In this document: piece by piece, positions 43,961-51,619 of the stretch | How the letters are laid out: every line of letters begins with the position of its first letter | How positions within the stretch are numbered: the first letter of the stretch is position 1 | NCBI RefSeq assembly: GCF_027921845.1 | Contig: NZ_BSEN01000015.1 | Location: forward strand, 124,001-188,000 | Length of the DNA stretch: 64,000 nt | Direction: 5' to 3' | Origin: Leifsonia poae | GTDB taxonomy: Bacteria; Actinomycetota; Actinomycetes; Actinomycetales; Microbacteriaceae | Notes under the pieces: model-generated | The model's database searches: none | Told to the model about the DNA's origin: nothing | The model's input: the letters and a program-made list of their open reading frames with translations, nothing else | Program-made: the position numbers and the translations under genes

Positions 43961-45440
43961 TTCCACGGCGATTCTCGCCCGGCTCACGGCGCTGAGGGCG
44001 GCGGATGCCCCGACGCACGGCGGTCACGTGCTGAGCTATGTCTACGACTCGGGCGTCGCCGCGATCGACCAGCTCGCGGCGGACGCGATCCGGCTGGTGC
44101 AGCCGGTCAACGGCCTCGATCCGACCACGTTCACCTCGGTCGCCGTGATGGAGCGCGAGGTGCTCGGCTTCGCACGCGAGCTGTTGAACGGCGGTGACGA
44201 CGTCGTCGGAACGGTGACGACCGGAGGCACCGAGTCGTGCCTGCTCGCGGTCAAGACCGCGCGCGACGTCTGGCGCTCCGCAGGGGGCGAGGGCCGTGCG
44301 CGGCTGGTGGCCCCGGTCTCGGTGCATGCGGCCTTCCAGAAGGCCGCGCACTACTTCGACCTCGCGCTCGACCTCGTGCCCATCGACCAGGAGACGGGCG
44401 CGGTCGACCCGGCCGCGATCATCGACCGCCTCGGCCCGGATGTCGCACTGGTCGTCGTCTCGGCGCCGTCGTATCCGTACGCGACGCTCGATCCGGTGAC
44501 CGCGGTGGCCGCCGCCTGCGACGAGGCGGGGATCGCCTGCCACGTCGACGCCTGCATCGGCGGCTGGATCCTGCCGTTCTGGCGGCGGCCGGACGGCTCA
44601 CCGCTGCCGCTCTGGGACTTCCGCGTCGCGGGCGTGACGAGCATCTCGGCCGACCTGCACAAGTTCGGCTATGCGCCGAAGGGGGCGAGCGTGCTGCTTC
44701 AGCGCGGCCGCGACCGTCAGCGCGCCCAGTATTTCGCGACGACGGGATGGCCGGGCTACCCGGTGGTGAACCCCACCATGCTCGGCTCCAAGTCGGCGGG
44801 AGCCCTTGCCGCCTCGTGGGCGATCGTTCAGGCCCTCGGTGCCCGTGGGTTCGCTGAGCTCGCGGAATCGTGCGGGCGGGCCACCAGAGCCCTGGCAGAC
44901 ATCATCGGCGACATCGACGGGCTGCGCGTGGTCGGCGACCCGGTCGGTCCGCTGCTCGCGGTCGCGGTGGACGAGAGCGTCCCCGAGCACCGGCGCGTCG
45001 ACCCGCACCACTGGGCCGACCGGGCGCGCCGTCGCGGCTGGCTCCTTCAGCTGCAGCCCGGGCTCGCCCAGGCCGACGGGACGCACCTGCCGCACACGAC
45101 GCACCTGACGATCACGCCGGTGACCGAGGAGCTGCTCGACGAACTCGAGGCGGCGCTGCGTGCATCGGCCGACGATGTGCGCGGTGAGCCGGCGGCGGAT
45201 CCGTCCGCCGTGCTCGGCGCGCTGCCCGCCGGACTGGTGGACGGCCCCCTCGACTCGGACACCGCCGCGGGCATCCTGCAGGCGATCGGACTGGCCGGCG
45301 ACAGCGACGACCCGTCGGGGGCGCGGCTCCCCGACGACATGGCCCCGTTCCTCGCGTTGATCGAGGCGCTGCCGCACGAAGTCACGGAGCGACTGCTGGT
45401 CGAACTGCTCGCGCGCATCGTGGAGCCGCCGTCGCGCTGA
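43947..45440 (+). CDS. PLP-dependent decarboxylase/lyase (group II, sphingosine-1-phosphate-lyase-like)
   Basis: A 497-residue fold-type I PLP enzyme. The substrate-side motif TTGGTESCLLAVKTARD and the PLP lysine K239 in ISADLHKFGYAPKGA match the group II decarboxylase/sphingosine-1-phosphate lyase branch; HVDACIGGWILPF holds the aspartate that pairs with the pyridine nitrogen. The last 80 residues are a non-conserved Ala/Asp/Pro-rich extension. The ribosome site AAGGAGG (43935-43941) and ATG 43947 lie inside the end of the permease gene, showing coupled translation. An amino-acid decarboxylase or a phospho-sphingoid-type aldehyde lyase are both possible. Confidence 0.85.
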   Translation: MVGFDSTAILARLTALRAADAPTHGGHVLSYVYDSGVAAIDQLAADAIRLVQPVNGLDPTTFTSVAVMEREVLGFARELLNGGDDVVGTVTTGGTESCLLAVKTARDVWRSAGGEGRARLVAPVSVHAAFQKAAHYFDLALDLVPIDQETGAVDPAAIIDRLGPDVALVVVSAPSYPYATLDPVTAVAAACDEAGIACHVDACIGGWILPFWRRPDGSPLPLWDFRVAGVTSISADLHKFGYAPKGASVLLQRGRDRQRAQYFATTGWPGYPVVNPTMLGSKSAGALAASWAIVQALGARGFAELAESCGRATRALADIIGDIDGLRVVGDPVGPLLAVAVDESVPEHRRVDPHHWADRARRRGWLLQLQPGLAQADGTHLPHTTHLTITPVTEELLDELEAALRASADDVRGEPAADPSAVLGALPAGLVDGPLDSDTAAGILQAIGLAGDSDDPSGARLPDDMAPFLALIEALPHEVTERLLVELLARIVEPPSR

Positions 45441-45449
45441 CGAACGCCT

Positions 45450-46592
45450 CTACGAGACGCTGAGACCGAGCTTGCGACCGGACAGGCCGCGGCCACGGGT
45501 GGCCAGATGATCGGCGATCGACCGGATGGCGGCCGCGGCCGGGTCCGCGGGATCCGTCACCACGATCGGGGCGCCGGCATCCCCGCCCGCCCGCAGCGCG
45601 ATGCTGAGCGGGACGGAGGCGAGCAGCGGCACGGGCGAATCCTGTCCGGCCGACAGCCGGCGGGCGACCTCGGCTCCGCCGCCCGACCCGAAGAGCTCGA
45701 GCATGCTGCCATCCGGCTGGGGGAGCCCGGCCATGTTCTCGATGACGCCGGCGACGCGCTGGCCGGTCTGCCGAGCGACGACCCCGCTCCGCTCGGCCAC
45801 GTCGGCGGCCGCCGGCTGGGGCGTCGTGACGACGAGCACCTCGGCGTTGGGCAGCAACTGCCCCACGGAGATCGCGACATCGCCGGTGCCCGGCGGCAGA
45901 TCGAGGAGCAGGATGTCGAGGTCGCCGAAGAACACGTCGCCGAGGAACTGCTGGATGGTGCGGTGCAGCATCGGGCCGCGCCACGCGACGGCCGCCGAGG
46001 GCGAGTCGACGAACATCCCGATCGAGACGACCTTCACGCCGTAGGCGACGGGAGGCAGGATCATGTCGTCGACCCTGGTCGGTCGCGGGGCGTTGCCGTT
46101 CTCGTCGACCAGCCCCAGGATGCCCGGGATCGAGAAGCCGTGCACGTCGGCGTCGACGATCCCGACCCGCAGGCCGCGCTCGGCCAGTGCGACGGCGAGG
46201 TTGGCCGTGAGCGTCGACTTGCCGACGCCGCCCTTGCCGCTCGTCACCGCGTACACCGTGGTGAGCGAGTCCGGCCCGAACTGCTGCGCCCGAGCCGCAC
46301 GGCCGCCGCGCAGCTTCTCGGTGAGCGCTCTGCGCTCGTCCCGCGACATCACCGATACCTCGACCTCGACGCCGGTGACTCCAGGGACCGCGGCCGTGGC
46401 GGCCCGCACATCCCGTTCGATCGTGTCGGCGGCCGGGCATCCGACGATCGTCAACTTGACGCCGACGGTCGCGTTCCCCGCCGCGTCCACGACCACGTCG
46501 CCGACCATGTCGAGCTCGGTGATGGGCTTGCGGATCTCCGGATCGAGAACGCCGCCGAGGGCGCGCCCGATCGCGGCGGCGAGGTCAGGCAC
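45450..46592 (-). CDS. mrp: Mrp/NBP35-family iron-sulfur carrier ATPase
   Basis: A 380-residue ATPase of the MinD-like clan thought to carry Fe-S clusters. An N-terminal MIP18/DUF59 domain (about residues 1-95, with VGCPAADTIE) precedes the P-loop domain with the deviant Walker A SGKGGVGKST, then DADVHGFSIPG and DLPPGTGD. The CxxC that bridges the cluster in E. coli-type Mrp, normally after VIENM, is replaced here by a cysteine-free segment (AGLPQPDGSM). GTG 46592 overlaps the DUF1003 gene end by eight bases, so it is the third gene of an operon with that gene and the MgtE/CBS gene. Confidence 0.93.
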   Translation of the reverse strand: MPDLAAAIGRALGGVLDPEIRKPITELDMVGDVVVDAAGNATVGVKLTIVGCPAADTIERDVRAATAAVPGVTGVEVEVSVMSRDERRALTEKLRGGRAARAQQFGPDSLTTVYAVTSGKGGVGKSTLTANLAVALAERGLRVGIVDADVHGFSIPGILGLVDENGNAPRPTRVDDMILPPVAYGVKVVSIGMFVDSPSAAVAWRGPMLHRTIQQFLGDVFFGDLDILLLDLPPGTGDVAISVGQLLPNAEVLVVTTPQPAAADVAERSGVVARQTGQRVAGVIENMAGLPQPDGSMLELFGSGGGAEVARRLSAGQDSPVPLLASVPLSIALRAGGDAGAPIVVTDPADPAAAAIRSIADHLATRGRGLSGRKLGLSVS

Positions 46593-47112
46593 GCGCCGTC
46601 TCGCCGTCCTCGTCGTCGCGGCTCTCGAGGTCTTCGAGCAGCGAACGCAGCTCCGCGCGGATGAAGTCCTTCGTCGCCATGTCCTTGACCGCCAGCCGCA
46701 ACGCGACCACCTCGCGAGCGAGGTACTCGGTGTCGGCGAGGTTGCGCTCGGCGCGCTGCCGGTCCTGCTCGATCTGCACGCGGTCGCGGTCGTCCTGCCG
46801 GTTCTGAGCGAGCAGGATGAGCGGCGCGGCATACGACGCCTGCAGCGACAGCACGAGGGTCAGCGCGATGAAGCCGAGCGCGATCGAGTCGAACCGCCAG
46901 GCGACGGGCGCCAAGGTGTTCCACGCCATCCAGAAGATCACGAAGATGGTCAGGCCGAGGATGAACCACGGGGTGCCCATGGCGCGCGCGATCCACTCGG
47001 TGAAGCGGCCGAACCGGTCGCTCTGCTCCACGCCGTTGCCGCGCCGGGGGAGCACGGTCGTGCGCAGCCCCTTGGGGGCGTCGAGCCTGGTGTCCTGCTT
47101 ACCTCGGGCCAT
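46585..47112 (-). CDS. DUF1003 membrane protein
   Basis: A 175-residue protein with two hydrophobic helices (about residues 46-66 and 74-100) and a long charged C-terminal coiled-coil-like region (about 103-165). The core (TPWFILGLTIFVIFWMAWN, then YAAPLILLAQNRQDDRDR) is the DUF1003 signature. Function is unknown. It overlaps the MgtE/CBS gene upstream by 14 bases and mrp downstream by eight, so it is tightly coupled to both. The order matches recalled Rv1231c-type neighbours of mrp in mycobacteria. Confidence 0.9.
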   Translation of the reverse strand: MARGKQDTRLDAPKGLRTTVLPRRGNGVEQSDRFGRFTEWIARAMGTPWFILGLTIFVIFWMAWNTLAPVAWRFDSIALGFIALTLVLSLQASYAAPLILLAQNRQDDRDRVQIEQDRQRAERNLADTEYLAREVVALRLAVKDMATKDFIRAELRSLLEDLESRDDEDGETARA

Positions 47113-48427
47113 TGCCGCTCCTCCTTCCGCTCGCGACTCGGATACTGCCGGTTTGATCGGAGACGGGCGCGCGTTTCACGGGCTCGTCGTCTTCGTCGTC
47201 GCGACTTCGCCAGTCGTCGGGGAGCAGGTAGTCGAGGATGTCGTCAATGGTCACCACCCCGACCAGGCGGTGGTTGTCGTCCACGACGGGCAGGGAGACG
47301 AGGTTGTAGCTCGCCAGGATGCGCGACACCTCGGCCGCGCTCGTGTCGGCGGTCACCGGCTCGAGACTGGGGTCGAGCAGCGTGCCGAGCCGCACGTGCG
47401 GCGGATAGCGCAGCATCCGCTGGAAGTGCACGAGGCCGAGGAAGCGGCCGGTCGGAGCCTCGTAGGGCGGCAGGGTGACGCAGACCGCCGCGCCGAGCGC
47501 GGGCGCGAGCTCGTGACGCCGGATGAGCGCGAGCCCCTCGGCGACGGTGGCGTCGGCCGACACGATGATCGGCTCGGTGGTCATGAGTCCGCCGGCGGTG
47601 TCGGGCGCGTACGTGAGCAGCATGCGCACGTCCTCCGCCTCCTCCGGCTGCATCAGCTCGAGGAGGTGTTCTCCGCGCTCGTCGGAGAGCTGGGCGATGA
47701 GGTCGGCCGCGTCGTCGGGCTGCATCTGGTCGAGCACGTCGGCCGCGCGGTCGTCGTCGAGCTGGGCGAGGATCTGCACCTGCTCGCTCTCGGGCATCTC
47801 CTCGAGCACGTCGGCGAGCCGGTCGTCGGGGAGCTCCTCGGCGACCTCGAGCATCCGTTGCGCCGGGAGGTCGAGGAGGGTGTTGGCGAGGTCGGCCGGC
47901 TTCAGCTCCGAGTACGTCGCGATCAGCTGCTCCGCCGACTGCGCCTCGCCCCGTGCCTGCTTCTCCCGCACCTCGCTCCAGGAGACGAAGGTGGTCGGTC
48001 CTTTGCCGAACGGCGACGGTCCGGTCTTCGGCCGGCGCACGAACAGCTGGCTGATGGCCCACTCGCCGGTGCTCGACTCCTCGATCGCCACGTCTTCGAT
48101 GGTCGCCTCGCCCGTGCCGTCGGTCAGTTCGACCTTGCGACCGAGCATCTCGGCGATGACACGGACCTCGCCGCCGCGCTGTTCGAAGCGGCGGACGTTG
48201 ATGAGGCCGGTCGTGATGATCTGGCCGCTGCCGATGCTGGTGACCCGGCCGATCGAGACGAAGACGCGGCGCTTGCCGGGGATCTCGACGATCAGGCCGA
48301 CGACGCGGGGCGGATCGTTCTTGCGATAGACCACGAGGACGTCCCGCACCTTGCCGACGCGGTCGCCGAGGGGGTCGAAGACGGTGCACCCGGCCAAGCG
48401 GGCGACGAACACTCTCGTGGCACTCAC
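47099..48427 (-). CDS. soluble MgtE-N/CBS-domain protein with PRC-barrel-like head
   Basis: A 442-residue protein without membrane helices. Residues about 5-85 look like a PRC-barrel (VFDPLGDRVGKVRDVLVVY); about 150-290 form the acidic superhelix of MgtE N domains, with repeated LPDDRLADVLEEMP-type units; two CBS modules follow (about 290-420: TTEPIIVSADATVAEG and VDDNHRLVGVVTIDDI). MgtE's magnesium-pore domain is absent, so it is probably a magnesium- or nucleotide-sensing regulator rather than a channel. GTG 48427 lies seven bases after TAAGTT on the minus strand. It heads the operon with DUF1003 and mrp. Confidence 0.88.
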   Translation of the reverse strand: MSATRVFVARLAGCTVFDPLGDRVGKVRDVLVVYRKNDPPRVVGLIVEIPGKRRVFVSIGRVTSIGSGQIITTGLINVRRFEQRGGEVRVIAEMLGRKVELTDGTGEATIEDVAIEESSTGEWAISQLFVRRPKTGPSPFGKGPTTFVSWSEVREKQARGEAQSAEQLIATYSELKPADLANTLLDLPAQRMLEVAEELPDDRLADVLEEMPESEQVQILAQLDDDRAADVLDQMQPDDAADLIAQLSDERGEHLLELMQPEEAEDVRMLLTYAPDTAGGLMTTEPIIVSADATVAEGLALIRRHELAPALGAAVCVTLPPYEAPTGRFLGLVHFQRMLRYPPHVRLGTLLDPSLEPVTADTSAAEVSRILASYNLVSLPVVDDNHRLVGVVTIDDILDYLLPDDWRSRDDEDDEPVKRAPVSDQTGSIRVASGRRSGNGPR

Positions 48428-48484
48428 ATGTAATAACTTAAGCCCTGCAAGCCGCCGTACCGCGCCGGGTGGAAGAATAGGGCG

Positions 48485-49150
48485 ATGAGCACACCGAGTC
48501 CGCTTGGCGGACGCAACCGCGCCCTGTTCCCCACGCTGCCACGCGGCGAGGTCGTCGAGACCTTCGAGAGCTATCCGGAGGCCCAGCAGGCGGTTGACGT
48601 GCTGGCCCGGGCCGACTTCCCGGTCGACAAGGTGTCGATCATCGGCAGCGATCTCAAGAGCGTCGAGCGCGTCACGGGCAAGCTGACCTGGGGGCGGGTC
48701 GCTCTGGCGGGTGCGGCCTCCGGCGCCTGGCTCGGTATCTTCTTCGGGCTGCTGCTGGTGATCTTCTCGCCGGCGACCAATCTGGGCTTCGTGGTCGCCG
48801 CCGTGCTCATCGGCGCCGGCTTCGGCATGCTCTTCGGAATCGTCTCGTACGCGATCAACCGCCGCCGCCGCGACTACACCTCGGTCATGCAGGTGATCGC
48901 GACGAGCTACTCGGTGCTGGTGGATCCCGACCTGGCGAACCGCGCACGCAACCTGATGCACGTAGGCAACGGCGGGCAGGGTGCCGCGTACGCGCACCCG
49001 TCCGACCCGCCGGTCGCAGCGCATCCGTCGGATCCGCCGCCCGCCCCGCCGGTGCAGGAGGCGCCGCCGGCCCCGCCCGTGCAGGACGTGCCGCCGGTGC
49101 AGCCGGCGCCGCCCGTCGTCGGCGAGCCGCCGGCCGACGGCCAGCGCTGA
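48485..49150 (+). CDS. general stress protein 17M-like domain protein
   Basis: A 221-residue protein. The first part (about residues 20-65: VVETFESYPEAQQAVDVLARADFPVDKVSIIG) is the Bacillus general-stress-protein 17M fold; two hydrophobic helices with glycine zippers follow (about 72-125); then a short conserved piece, and a Pro/Ala-rich tail (about 165-221) built of PPAPPVQ-like repeats. It probably sits in the membrane with the tail exposed. ATG 48485 lies six bases after AAGAAT (48473-48478). It is divergent from the mrp operon, as a similar gene (Rv1234, recalled) is in mycobacteria. No function is known. Confidence 0.85.
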   Translation: MSTPSPLGGRNRALFPTLPRGEVVETFESYPEAQQAVDVLARADFPVDKVSIIGSDLKSVERVTGKLTWGRVALAGAASGAWLGIFFGLLLVIFSPATNLGFVVAAVLIGAGFGMLFGIVSYAINRRRRDYTSVMQVIATSYSVLVDPDLANRARNLMHVGNGGQGAAYAHPSDPPVAAHPSDPPPAPPVQEAPPAPPVQDVPPVQPAPPVVGEPPADGQR

Positions 49151-49157
49151 GCGGCCC

Positions 49158-50675
49158 CTACTTAAGTCGCTGCACCCAGGCCTCGACGTCGTCGGCCGTG
49201 CGCGGGATGGCGATCGACAGGTTCTCCGCGCCGTCGGCCGTGACCAGGATGTTGTCCTCGATCCGCACGCCGATGCCGCGGAACTCCTCCGGCACCGTCA
49301 GGTCGTCCGGCTGGAAGTACAGCCCGGGCTCGATCGTGAACGTCATGCCCGGCTGCAGCACACCGTCGAGGTAGAGCTCGCGACGCGCCTGGGCGCAGTC
49401 GTGCACGTCCAGTCCCAGGTGGTGGCTCGTGCCGTGCACCATGTAGCGACGGTGATGCTGATTCTCGGCCTGGAGGGCCTCCTCTGCGCTGACGGGCAGC
49501 AGCCCCCACTCGGCGGTGCGGCGGGCGATGACCTCCATGGCCGTCGCGTGGATCTCGCGGAACCGGATGCCGGGGCGCACGATCGCGAACGCCGCATCGG
49601 CCGCCTCCCGCACCGTCTCGTAGACCAGGCGCTGAGTCGGGGAGAAGGTCCCGTCGATCGGGAACGTGCGCGTGATGTCGGCCGTGTAGTAGCTGTCGAC
49701 CTCGACGCCGGCGTCGAGCAGGATGAGGTCGCCCGGCACGACGGGACCATCGTTGCGCGTCCAGTGCAGGATGCACGCGTGCGGCCCGCTGGCGGCGATC
49801 GTGTCGTAACCGACCGCGTTTCCGTCGGCGCGGGCACGTCCGTTGAAGACGCCCTCGACCAGCCGCTCGCCCCGCGGGTGCGCCGTGATGCGCTCGAGGT
49901 CGCCGATCACGTCGTCGAACCCGCTGCCGGTCGCAGCGACGGCGGCCCGCAGTTCGCCGATCTCGTACTCGTCTTTCACGAGCCGCAGCTCGGACAGATC
50001 GCGGGCGAGCTGGTCGTCCTCGGAGTGGTCCTCCGCCGTCGCATCGTCGCCGGCGGCCACGAGACGGCCCGTGTCGATCTGGTCGGTCAGCTCGCTGTCG
50101 GCCTCGCGGACGATGACGGTGGAGCCGTCTGCGGTGTCGATCACCGCGGCAAGGTCGGCGATGCCGCGGGTCGCGAGGGCGAGGTCGCCCGCGACCTGCG
50201 CGAGTGACGGACGGGGACCGATCCAGAACTCGCCGATCTCGGGATTGGCGTAGAACTCGTCGGAGTCGCGCCCGGCGCGCTCACGGAAGTAGAGGGTCGC
50301 CTCGTGTCCCGAGGCGGTCGGCTCGAGCACGAGCACGCTGCCCGGTTCCGAGTCCGAACCCCAGCCAGTGAGGTGCGCGAAGGCCGAGTGCGCGCGGAAG
50401 GCGTAGTCGGTGTCGTTCGAGCGCTGCTTCAGGCGGCCGGCGGGGATGACCAGGCGCTTGCCCGGGTACAGCTCGGAGATGCGGGAGCGCCGTGCCGCGG
50501 CGAAGGAAGCCTGTCGACGCGCCTCCGGAATCGGCTCGGCGCGGTCGGCCCAGCCGCTGCCGATGTACTCCTTGAACCCGTCGGAGCCCGGCGTCGTCGA
50601 GCGATTGGAGGTCGCGCGGGGTTCCGGGGCTGAGGTGGTCTGCTCACTGGTCGACTGCGAAGACATGGCTCCCAT
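49158..50675 (-). CDS. pepP: Xaa-Pro aminopeptidase (M24B)
   Basis: A 505-residue dinuclear-metal exopeptidase releasing N-terminal residues before proline. The N-terminal creatinase-like domain (about residues 55-240) is followed by the pita-bread catalytic domain with all five ligands visible: two aspartates in LLDAGVEVDSYYTADITRTF, histidine in HGTSHHLGLDVHD, and glutamates in FTIEPGLYF and GVRIEDNI. A Ser/Thr-rich head of about 35 residues is not conserved. ATG 50675 lies seven bases after TAGGAG on the minus strand; ATG 50666 is an alternative with GGGAG before it. It is divergent from the PHP gene by 24 bases. Confidence 0.93.
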   Translation of the reverse strand: MGAMSSQSTSEQTTSAPEPRATSNRSTTPGSDGFKEYIGSGWADRAEPIPEARRQASFAAARRSRISELYPGKRLVIPAGRLKQRSNDTDYAFRAHSAFAHLTGWGSDSEPGSVLVLEPTASGHEATLYFRERAGRDSDEFYANPEIGEFWIGPRPSLAQVAGDLALATRGIADLAAVIDTADGSTVIVREADSELTDQIDTGRLVAAGDDATAEDHSEDDQLARDLSELRLVKDEYEIGELRAAVAATGSGFDDVIGDLERITAHPRGERLVEGVFNGRARADGNAVGYDTIAASGPHACILHWTRNDGPVVPGDLILLDAGVEVDSYYTADITRTFPIDGTFSPTQRLVYETVREAADAAFAIVRPGIRFREIHATAMEVIARRTAEWGLLPVSAEEALQAENQHHRRYMVHGTSHHLGLDVHDCAQARRELYLDGVLQPGMTFTIEPGLYFQPDDLTVPEEFRGIGVRIEDNILVTADGAENLSIAIPRTADDVEAWVQRLK

Positions 50676-50699
50676 TCTTCCACTCCTAGGATGGAGTGC
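50676..50699. promoter_or_regulatory. 24-base bidirectional promoter of pepP and the PHP gene
   Basis: The palindrome CCTAGG provides both -10 boxes: TAGGAT (50687-50692, plus) and TAGGAG (50688-50683, minus). Each stands seven bases from the start codon it faces, 50700 and 50675. Confidence 0.6.
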
Positions 50700-51572
50700 A
50701 TGGCTGATGCGCGACGCTTCCGGGGTCCCGTCGACCTGCACACCCATTCGAGCGTGTCCGACGGCACCGAGACGCCCGCCGAACTGGTGCGTGCCGCTGC
50801 GGTCGCAGGACTCGGGACCGTGGCACTCACCGACCACGACTCGACGGCCGGCTGGGCGGACGCCGCCGTCGCTGCGGCCGAGGTCGGCGTCACGCTCATC
50901 CCGGGGATGGAGCTGAGCACCCGCGTCGAGTTCGCCAGCGTGCACATGCTCGGCTACCTCTTCGATCCGGCGAATGAAGCGCTCGTCGCCGAGACCGAGC
51001 GCATCCGCAGCGGCCGGCTCCGCCGCGCGGCCGACATGGTGCGGCGCATCGGCGAAGACTACGACATCACCTGGGACGACGTGATGGCCCAGGCGACCGC
51101 CGGAGCCACCGTCGGCCGTCCTCACATCGCGGACGCGCTCGTGGCCCGCGGATTCGCTCCCGACCGCAGCGCCGCCTTCGCGGGCATCCTGCACTGGCGC
51201 GGCGGCTACTACCAGCCGCACTACGCTCCCGAGCCGCTCACCGGCGTCCGGCTGATCCGCGAGGCCGGGGGCGTTCCCGTGCTCGCGCACCCGGGAACGG
51301 GCGGCCGCGGCCGCGTCATCCCCGAGCAGAGGCTCGCCCGCCTGGTCGACGCCGGGCTTTTCGGTCTCGAGATCGATCACCGCGAGAACACGCAGGACGG
51401 AAAGCTCCGGCTGCACGAACTTGCAGCGAAATACGGACTCGCGATCACGGGATCAAGCGACTACCACGGCTCGGGAAAGCCCAACCGCCTGGGCGAGAAC
51501 ACCACCTCGCCGGAGGTCCTCGACCGGATCATCGAAGAAGCGACAGGCGCGGCGCCCTTCTACGCGTCCTGA
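50700..51572 (+). CDS. PHP-domain phosphoesterase
   Basis: A 290-residue metal-dependent phosphoesterase of the YciV/TrpH-like PHP family, whose members hydrolyse 3',5'-nucleotide bisphosphates or short RNAs from the 5' end. Metal ligands are visible in DLHTHSSVSDG (H14, H16, D21), ALTDHDS, a glutamate in IPGMELST, VLAHPG and SSDYHG near the C-terminus. I chose ATG 50700, seven bases after TAGGAT, over ATG 50691, which overlaps that hexamer. No membrane or export signal is seen. Confidence 0.9.
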   Translation: MADARRFRGPVDLHTHSSVSDGTETPAELVRAAAVAGLGTVALTDHDSTAGWADAAVAAAEVGVTLIPGMELSTRVEFASVHMLGYLFDPANEALVAETERIRSGRLRRAADMVRRIGEDYDITWDDVMAQATAGATVGRPHIADALVARGFAPDRSAAFAGILHWRGGYYQPHYAPEPLTGVRLIREAGGVPVLAHPGTGGRGRVIPEQRLARLVDAGLFGLEIDHRENTQDGKLRLHELAAKYGLAITGSSDYHGSGKPNRLGENTTSPEVLDRIIEEATGAAPFYAS

Positions 51573-51619
51573 CGATCCGCGCTTAGCCTGGACCGGGGAA
51601 AGCAACGGGAGGTGACTGC

